Source: Acidimicrobiia bacterium
GTDB lineage: Bacteria; Actinomycetota; Acidimicrobiia; Acidimicrobiales; AC-14
NCBI GenBank assembly: GCA_019243595.1
Contig: JAFAUA010000216.1
Span: 1 to 5,315 of the forward strand
Direction of reading: 5' to 3'
Length of the DNA: 5,315 nucleotides
The notes below the pieces were generated by a model. The model worked only from the letters and a program-made list of their open reading frames with translations, was not told the origin of the DNA and did not search any database. Each line of letters starts with the position of its first letter. Position 1 is the first letter of the stretch. Made by a program: the position numbers and the translations under genes. Shown one piece after another: positions 1 to 4,110 of this stretch.

Positions 1-1510
1 TCTTCTTGTCGCGGATGACGAGGTGGTGCGAGAGCACGCCCCGGACGGCCTCGTGGAAGCCGCAGCCGATGGCGTCGTCGGGCACGGAGAAGTCCTCGAA
101 CGTCTTGGTGTTGCCCTGCATCACCTCGGCGAGGCCCTTCTCGACGAAGTAGAAGGCGAGGCCCGCGGCGTAGGCCAGGAAGTACACGCGCGCCCGATCC
201 CGCTCGATTGTGTTCGCCCATTGGGGCGGCCGCCATTCGAACGTCATCTCGGGGTGGTTCTCGGTCTTCGGAAGGTCCATGGTGATTCGCCCGTCGGTGG
301 CCTTCACGTACGGCGTGTCGACGATGCCAGCGAGTGCCGTGGCCCAGAGACGGGCCAGCGGTCCCCCGCCGGTGTCGAGCGCCAGGTGGTCGCCGCTGCG
401 CTGGTCGTACCAACGGGGGCTCATCACCCAGCTGTACTTGCCGTCCTTGAGGTCGCGCTTCTGGGGCTTGGGGATCGTCGTCTGGTTCCAGGGGTGGCGC
501 TGATCGATCGGATTGCCGAGCGGATCGCGCGGGACGAACGTCTCTTCCCCCACCCAGTCGTCGTAGTACGAGCTGCCGAGGAGGATCCGCATCCCGACGT
601 TGATGTCGACAAGATTCGTCGTCACCAGCTCGCCGTCGACCACGATGCCGGGCGTCACGTACATCGCGCGGCCCCAGTCGTTCATCGTCTCGTACCGGTA
701 GTCGCAGACGTCGGGGTCCTGGAACGACCCCCAGCACCCAAGAAGCACGCGCCGGTTGCCGACCTGCTCGTAGCCCGGCATCGCCTCGTAGAAGAAGTCG
801 AAGACGTCGTCGTTCAGGGGAACAAGGCGCTTGAGGAAGTCTGCGACCTTGAGGAGCCGCGACAGGTAGTCGGTGAACAGCTGAGGGGTGGCGACGGTGC
901 CCACGCCGCCCGGATAGATGGTCGAAGGGTGAACGTGCCGGCCCTCCATCAGGCAGAACATCTCGCGCGTGAGCCGGCTCATCTCCAGGCTCTCCTTGTA
1001 GACGGAGCCCTCGAAGGGGTTGTAGGCGCGCATGATGTCGGCGATGGTCTTCATGCCGTGCACCGAAGCATGAGGTGCCTCGGTCTGCTCCGCCTTCTCC
1101 AGCAAGCCGGGGTTGGTCTCCTTGACCATCTGCTCACAGAAGTCGACGAACACCAGGTTGTCCTGGAAGATCGTGTGGTCGAAGAGGTACTCGGCCGCCT
1201 CGCCCAGGTTCACGATCCATTCCGAGATCGGCGGCGGCTTCAGCCCGTACGCCATGTTCTGGGCGTACACCGAGCACGTGGTGTGGTTGTCGCCGCAGAT
1301 CCCGCAGATGCGGCTGGTGATGAAGCCTGCGTCACGGGGGTCCTTGCCGCGCATGAACACGCTGTAGCCGCGGAATATCGACGACGTGCTCTTGCACTCG
1401 AGCACCGTCTTCTGGTTGAAGTCGATCTTCGTGTAGATCCCGAGGTTGCCGATGATGCGCGTGATCGGGTCCCACGCCATTTCTACGATGCCGTCGCCGG
1501 TGTTCGCCAC
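1..1510 (-). CDS. hhyL: Group 1h (actinobacterial-type) [NiFe] hydrogenase large subunit, C-terminus off window
   Basis: Catalytic subunit that holds the Ni-Fe(CN)2CO centre and splits H2. The reading frame is open from GTG at 1510 to the window edge, giving 503 residues with no frameshift when read codon by codon. The N-terminal proximal motif RICGICGDNH is at residues 67-76, so C69 and C72 are the first pair of nickel/bridging cysteines. A conserved GRHVHPSTIYPGG block starts at 190 and GFHEAVRG at 484-491. The second motif (D-P-C-x-x-C), normally near the C-terminus, and the peptide removed during maturation lie beyond the left edge, probably within several tens of residues. The GTG start is preceded by GGAGG (1516-1520) at 5 bases. 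An in-frame ATG further upstream is impossible, because a TAG sits at 1521-1523 in the frame of the only nearby ATG. The gene follows hhyS after 27 bases in the same operon. The high-affinity group assignment rests mainly on the partner subunit. Family role: oxidation of atmospheric H2 feeding the respiratory chain, typically induced in starvation. Confidence 0.95.
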   Translation of the reverse strand, partial: MANTGDGIVEMAWDPITRIIGNLGIYTKIDFNQKTVLECKSTSSIFRGYSVFMRGKDPRDAGFITSRICGICGDNHTTCSVYAQNMAYGLKPPPISEWIVNLGEAAEYLFDHTIFQDNLVFVDFCEQMVKETNPGLLEKAEQTEAPHASVHGMKTIADIMRAYNPFEGSVYKESLEMSRLTREMFCLMEGRHVHPSTIYPGGVGTVATPQLFTDYLSRLLKVADFLKRLVPLNDDVFDFFYEAMPGYEQVGNRRVLLGCWGSFQDPDVCDYRYETMNDWGRAMYVTPGIVVDGELVTTNLVDINVGMRILLGSSYYDDWVGEETFVPRDPLGNPIDQRHPWNQTTIPKPQKRDLKDGKYSWVMSPRWYDQRSGDHLALDTGGGPLARLWATALAGIVDTPYVKATDGRITMDLPKTENHPEMTFEWRPPQWANTIERDRARVYFLAYAAGLAFYFVEKGLAEVMQGNTKTFEDFSVPDDAIGCGFHEAVRGVLSHHLVIRDKK

Positions 1511-1521
1511 CCTCGCCTCCC
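1511..1521 (-). promoter_or_regulatory. Ribosome binding site of hhyL
   Basis: Read on the minus strand, this stretch is GGGAGGCGAGG directly before the GTG at 1510. It contains a full GGAGG five bases from the start codon. It is the strongest Shine-Dalgarno sequence of the minus-strand operon and fixes the non-ATG start of the large subunit. The stop codon TAG of a trivial three-codon frame overlaps its first base. Confidence 0.75.
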
Positions 1522-1537
1522 TACTTCTTCATGTCGA

Positions 1538-2578
1538 CTACTCGGACGACCAGCGCGGGTCGTAGCCGGACGTGAGCTCGTCGCCGGCGTGGTGCCACTT
1601 GGGCTCTTGATTGACGGTCTTGTTGGTGATGCTCCGCAGCGTGCGAATGAACCGTCCGTACGGGGCGATCAGCATGCTGGAGACGACCGCACCGGGCGGC
1701 TCGTCCATGAACGGCATGAACTTGTCGGGGAAGCCGGGCATGGTGCAGCCGATGCAGATGCCGCCGACGTTGGGGCAGCCGCCGATGCCGTCCATCCACC
1801 CGCGCTTGGTCACGTTGCAGTTGATGATCGGGCCCCAGCAGCCGATCTTCACCTGGCACTTCGGTGAGGAGTAGTCGTGGGCGAAGTCGGCCTGCTCGTA
1901 GTACGCGGCCCGGTCGCAGCCCTCGTGCACCGTCTTGCCGAACAGCCACTGCGGACGGAGCTGCTCGTCGAGGGGGATGACGGGCGCCGCGCCGGCGGCG
2001 TGGAACAGCAGCCAGGTCAACGTCTCCATGAAGTTGTCGGGCTGGACGGGGCAGCCGGGGACATTCACGATCGGTAGCCCAGAGGTGGCGCGGAAGTCCC
2101 ACCCCAGGTAGTCGGCCAGGCCCATGCACCCCGTCGGGTTGCCGGCCATGGCGTGGATCCCGCCGTAGGTTGCGCAGGTTCCTGCCGCGACCACCGCCCA
2201 GGCGCGGGGCGCCAGTTCGTCGAGCCACTCGTTGAGCGTCTTCGGGGTGCCGTCCGGATGGTTGCCCATCGCCGTCCAGTAGCCCTCGCCGTTGATGTTC
2301 TCGTTGGGGATCGAGCCTTCCACCACGAGGATGAACGGGGCGTCGAGCTCGCCGCGCGACGCCTTCCAGAACACCTCCATGAACTCGTCGCCGTTCTCGT
2401 AGGCAAGGACCTTGTTGTGCAGACGGACCTTTGGCAGACCGGGCACCAGGCCGAGCACGACATCTTCGATGCGGGGCTGCGCGGCGGCCGTCACTGACAC
2501 GGTGTCGCCGTCGCAGCTCAACCCTTCGGAGGTCCAGAGGATGTACAGCTCCTCGATCCGTTGCGGTTCTGTCGTCAT
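1538..2578 (-). CDS. hhyS: Group 1h (actinobacterial-type) [NiFe] hydrogenase small subunit
   Basis: Electron-transfer subunit, 346 residues, carrying three iron-sulfur clusters from the active site outward. Proximal cluster ligands: C22 and D25 in S-C-D-G-D, C135 in GTCATYGG, and C176 in VPGCPVQP. Aspartate replaces the usual second cysteine, a signature described for the actinobacterial-type enzyme of Ralstonia eutropha. Distal cluster: H218 and C221 (VHEGCDR), C241 and C247 (CQVKIGC). Medial cluster: C254, C275 and C278 (GGICIGC). The extra cysteines of O2-tolerant membrane-bound hydrogenases are absent: G24 and G140 occupy those positions. C151 (NPTGC) sits where many relatives, as I recall them, have alanine. 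There is no twin-arginine signal peptide and no C-terminal transmembrane helix, so the subunit should be cytoplasmic. The ATG overlaps the stop of the upstream YceI-like gene as ATGA, with only a weak GGTGG-like leader, so translational coupling is likely. hhyL follows after 27 bases. Confidence 0.96.
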   Translation of the reverse strand: MTTEPQRIEELYILWTSEGLSCDGDTVSVTAAAQPRIEDVVLGLVPGLPKVRLHNKVLAYENGDEFMEVFWKASRGELDAPFILVVEGSIPNENINGEGYWTAMGNHPDGTPKTLNEWLDELAPRAWAVVAAGTCATYGGIHAMAGNPTGCMGLADYLGWDFRATSGLPIVNVPGCPVQPDNFMETLTWLLFHAAGAAPVIPLDEQLRPQWLFGKTVHEGCDRAAYYEQADFAHDYSSPKCQVKIGCWGPIINCNVTKRGWMDGIGGCPNVGGICIGCTMPGFPDKFMPFMDEPPGAVVSSMLIAPYGRFIRTLRSITNKTVNQEPKWHHAGDELTSGYDPRWSSE

Positions 2579-3072
2579 GCCAGCTCTGCCACCAGTCTGA
2601 TTCGGACCTTCACCATCGGGTCGACGCGCAGCATCAGGATCCGCGGCGGCTTTACGCCGAAGTCACGGATGTCGAAGATGTGCTCGCCCTCGAGGATGAG
2701 GCCGTCACCCTCGGATCGCACGAACACGGTGTCCTCGACTGCACGCGTCACGCCGTGGAACGTCACGTCGCCCTCGACGCGGAACATGCCGTCATCGCCG
2801 AGCGGCACCGCCTTGCGCACCTCGCCGACGATGCGGGGATAGCGGCGGGCGTCCATCCGCCGCTGGAGCTCGGCGTCCTCCAGAGGATTGCCCGAGCGCA
2901 GCGCGGCGACCGGAACGTCGATCCGGCCGGCAAGGGACCGCACGTGGCCACCGCCGTCGAGCTCGGCGTCGAGCGAGCCGTCCACGTCGACCGCCGAGCC
3001 GTTGATGGCGTGCACCGTCGACTTGGCGCCGATGCTGATCTCGGAGCCCGAGGCGATGGTGTAGGCAGCCAC
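2575..3072 (-). CDS. YceI-like lipocalin-fold protein, first gene of the hydrogenase operon
   Basis: A 165-residue protein with YceI-family features: alternating beta-strand pattern, LRSGN (58-62), DAEL then DARRYP (74-79), the family hallmark GDVTFHGVTR (101-110), and EGEHIFDIRDFGV (128-140) near the end. Known YceI-fold proteins form a barrel with a long hydrophobic cavity that can bind polyisoprenoid chains. Unlike E. coli YceI there is no signal peptide, so it is probably cytoplasmic. I chose GTG at 3072 because the protein then aligns from its first residue with the divergent paralogue at 3182 (V-A-A-Y-T-I against M-S-S-F-R-I). A longer frame to 3375 runs through the intergenic region and antisense of the paralogue and is not credible. 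No Shine-Dalgarno is visible before the GTG; the transcript may be leaderless. Its TGA overlaps the hhyS ATG. The role in hydrogenase function is unknown; a carrier for quinone or another hydrophobic ligand is a guess. Confidence 0.88.
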   Translation of the reverse strand: MAAYTIASGSEISIGAKSTVHAINGSAVDVDGSLDAELDGGGHVRSLAGRIDVPVAALRSGNPLEDAELQRRMDARRYPRIVGEVRKAVPLGDDGMFRVEGDVTFHGVTRAVEDTVFVRSEGDGLILEGEHIFDIRDFGVKPPRILMLRVDPMVKVRIRLVAELA

Positions 3073-3080
3073 CGGGCCGA

Positions 3081-3086
3081 ACCGTA
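3081..3086 (-). promoter_or_regulatory. Possible -10 element for the hydrogenase operon
   Basis: On the minus strand this reads TACGGT, fitting the loose TANNNT pattern of actinobacterial -10 boxes. It ends 8 bases before the GTG at 3072. Transcription from it would begin at or next to the start codon, giving a leaderless mRNA, which would explain why no ribosome binding site is visible. There is no convincing -35 box, and the hexamer itself matches only three bases of the strict consensus, so this is tentative. Confidence 0.25.
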
Positions 3087-3104
3087 GCTGGGCTGGCGGG
3101 GAAA

Positions 3105-3122
3105 TGTGCGCGAAGGGGCACA
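3105..3122. promoter_or_regulatory. Inverted repeat in the divergent intergenic region, candidate operator
   Basis: TGTGC, eight spacer bases, then GCACA: perfect 5-base arms near the middle of the 109-base gap between the two divergent YceI-like genes. The arms resemble the outer half-sites of CRP/FNR-type operators (TGTGA-N6-TCACA), but the spacer is two bases longer and the fifth base differs. I therefore do not assign it to that family. From this position a single regulator could act on both promoters. Confidence 0.35.
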
Positions 3123-3133
3123 GACCGCCCGCG

Positions 3134-3139
3134 TAGAGT
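3134..3139 (+). promoter_or_regulatory. Possible -10 element for the plus-strand YceI-like operon
   Basis: TAGAGT fits TANNNT and matches four of six bases of TATAAT. It would place the transcription start near 3146, leaving a leader of roughly 36 bases that includes the purine-rich GGGGAGGGGGAA stretch. No good -35 hexamer is visible at 16-18 bases upstream, so an activator or alternative sigma factor may be needed, or the call is wrong. TAGAAC at 3142-3147 is an alternative. Confidence 0.25.
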
Positions 3140-3181
3140 GGTAGAACCTGCTGGGGAGGGGGAATTGGGAAGCGAGAAGTC

Positions 3182-3691
3182 GTGAGCTCGTTCCGTATCG
3201 TTCCGGACCGCTCGTCGCTGATCATCCAGGCCCGGTCGAGCGTGGGCGGCATCAACTGGGAGGCGACGGGCATCGACGGTGCCATCGTCGCCGACATCCG
3301 CGAGGGCGCCGTCGATGCCGACGCGCCCATCCACGCCAAGCTGGAGATGGCCGTCGACGAGCTGCGGTCGGGCAACGCCCTCTACGACGCCGAGCTCCTT
3401 CAGCGGATTGACGCCCGCCGCTACCCGACGACGACGGTCGAGCTGCGGGAGGTCAAGGCGCTCACGACCAGCCGGTACCGCGTGATCGGAGACCTCAGCT
3501 TCCACGGCATCACCCGTGAGGTGAGCGGCACAGTGGTTCTCGAAGCGACCGACGCCGACACCCTCATGATCGAGGGCGAGCAGGTCTTCGACATCAGGGA
3601 CTTCGACGTGCCGTCGCCGAAGATCCTGATGCTGAAGATCCTGCCGGACGTGCGGGTGCACATGCTGCTCCGCGCCGAGCGCGAGAGTTAG
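3182..3691 (+). CDS. Second YceI-like lipocalin-fold protein, divergent paralogue
   Basis: A 169-residue YceI-like protein closely related to the one heading the hydrogenase operon. Shared blocks occur in the same order: LRSGN (61-65), DAEL, DARRYP (77-82), G-D-x-x-FHG-x-TR (103-112), EGE-x-x-FDIRDF (131-141) and ILML (148-151). The only clear length difference is a three-residue insertion before LRSGN plus a few C-terminal residues. It has no signal peptide or lipobox. The start is GTG, supported by end-to-end alignment with the paralogue; the nearest purine-rich leader is weak (GAGAAG just upstream, stronger GGGGAGGGGG about 20 bases away). It is followed after 15 bases by the glycine-zipper gene, which has a strong ribosome binding site, so the two probably form an operon. 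Ligand and partner are unknown; the family is associated with isoprenoid binding and, in some bacteria, stress or acid responses. Confidence 0.88.
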   Translation: MSSFRIVPDRSSLIIQARSSVGGINWEATGIDGAIVADIREGAVDADAPIHAKLEMAVDELRSGNALYDAELLQRIDARRYPTTTVELREVKALTTSRYRVIGDLSFHGITREVSGTVVLEATDADTLMIEGEQVFDIRDFDVPSPKILMLKILPDVRVHMLLRAERES

Positions 3692-3692
3692 G

Positions 3693-3699
3693 CGGGAGG
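3693..3699 (+). promoter_or_regulatory. Ribosome binding site of the glycine-zipper gene
   Basis: CGGGAGG starts just after the TAG stop of the second YceI-like gene and sits 7 bases before the ATG at 3707. It is a near-perfect Shine-Dalgarno at normal spacing and supports both the start codon and the two-gene operon. Confidence 0.7.
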
Positions 3700-3706
3700 T
3701 TCGTAC

Positions 3707-3955
3707 ATGGGCACGCTGTTCGGATTCGCCGTCGGGTACGTCATAGGCGCCCGCGCCGGGAGCGAAGGCTTCGACGACCTTCTGCGCGCGTTCTCGGCAA
3801 TCCGCCGGTCTGAGGAGTACCGCGGGTTCACGGCATCACTCCGGGAGCACGTCCTGCACACCCTCCGCGACGTCAATCAGCGGCTGGCTGCCGCCACCGA
3901 GGCGACCGCGGCCGACGATCCCGTCGCCCGCGCCCGGGCCCGACTTCGCGACTAG
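3707..3955 (+). CDS. Small YtxH-like protein with an N-terminal glycine zipper
   Basis: An 82-residue protein. The N-terminus is a short hydrophobic, glycine-rich segment (residues 2-18) with glycines at every fourth position: G2, G6, G10, G14 and G18. It is followed by a charged amphipathic region containing SEEYRGF (35-41), and by an alanine- and arginine-rich tail likely to be helical. Similar small proteins with a G-Y-V-I-G-A-R-A-G segment are common in actinobacteria, where they are annotated as hypothetical or YtxH-like. The hydrophobic part is only about 14 residues, so it may be membrane-associated or a helix-packing surface rather than a classic transmembrane span. It has a strong ribosome binding site and lies 15 bases after the YceI-like gene. 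Its TAG stop interlocks with the stop of a minus-strand miniprotein (shared CTAG at 3952-3955). Function unknown. Confidence 0.75.
   Translation: MGTLFGFAVGYVIGARAGSEGFDDLLRAFSAIRRSEEYRGFTASLREHVLHTLRDVNQRLAAATEATAADDPVARARARLRD
3952..3955. other. CTAG: interlocked stop codons of convergent genes
   Basis: The palindrome CTAG supplies TAG to the glycine-zipper gene (3953-3955, plus) and TAG to the miniprotein (3954-3952, minus). The two frames therefore overlap by four bases tail to tail with no room for a terminator between them. This is directly visible; its meaning depends on the miniprotein being real. Confidence 0.5.
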
Positions 3956-4068
3956 GTGTTGCGCATCTTGAGGTAGCGGGCGAGCGCCGGCACGGCAGCC
4001 AGGAGCACGCGGGCCAGCAGCACCAGGGCGACCGATTTCAGCGCTCGGCGTGTCACGGTGCGTACCAT
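3952..4068 (-). CDS. Probable 38-residue single-span membrane miniprotein
   Basis: ATG at 4068 to TAG at 3952 encodes a basic N-terminus (M-V-R-T-V-T-R-R), a hydrophobic stretch at about 12-30 rich in Leu, Val and Ala, and a basic tail RYLKMRNT. Basic-hydrophobic-RYLK(M/I)R is the layout I recall from actinobacterial miniproteins annotated as DUF6893, which end in a similar RYLK motif; this is from memory, not a search. No clear Shine-Dalgarno precedes the ATG; a GTG four codons in (M-V-R-T-V) is an alternative start. The same frame continues open upstream, antisense to the PAS-domain gene, but only this tail looks like a protein. It fills the otherwise gene-free gap between the glycine-zipper gene and the sensor gene. 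Function unknown. Confidence 0.5.
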   Translation of the reverse strand: MVRTVTRRALKSVALVLLARVLLAAVPALARYLKMRNT

Positions 4069-4110
4069 AGGCAACGCGGGCTGCTGGGGAGCTGCCGTGG
4101 AGTGCAACAG

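Noticed and set aside
1521..1532. Three-codon frame ATG-AAG-AAG-TAG between hhyS and hhyL
   Set aside because: It has no ribosome binding site and is too short to judge. It probably arises by chance, though its stop touches the hhyL Shine-Dalgarno.
23..1867. A 614-codon plus-strand frame
   Set aside because: It is antisense to hhyL and the end of hhyS, which carry unmistakable hydrogenase motifs. Its product is Val/Arg/His-rich with no recognisable domain, typical of a high-GC shadow.
3073..3375. Upstream extension of the minus-strand YceI-like gene
   Set aside because: The extra 101 residues cross the intergenic region and run antisense to the start of the paralogue. Alignment of the two YceI-like proteins begins at GTG 3072.
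2792..3661. A 289-codon minus-strand frame
   Set aside because: It overlaps both YceI-like genes in the wrong frame or strand, and its product is Arg/His/Ala-rich with no domain: a shadow of the two real genes.
3920..3951. GC-rich stretch at the end of the glycine-zipper gene as a terminator
   Set aside because: It is coding sequence for an Ala/Arg-rich tail and has no following T-tract. I could not lay out a convincing stem on either strand.
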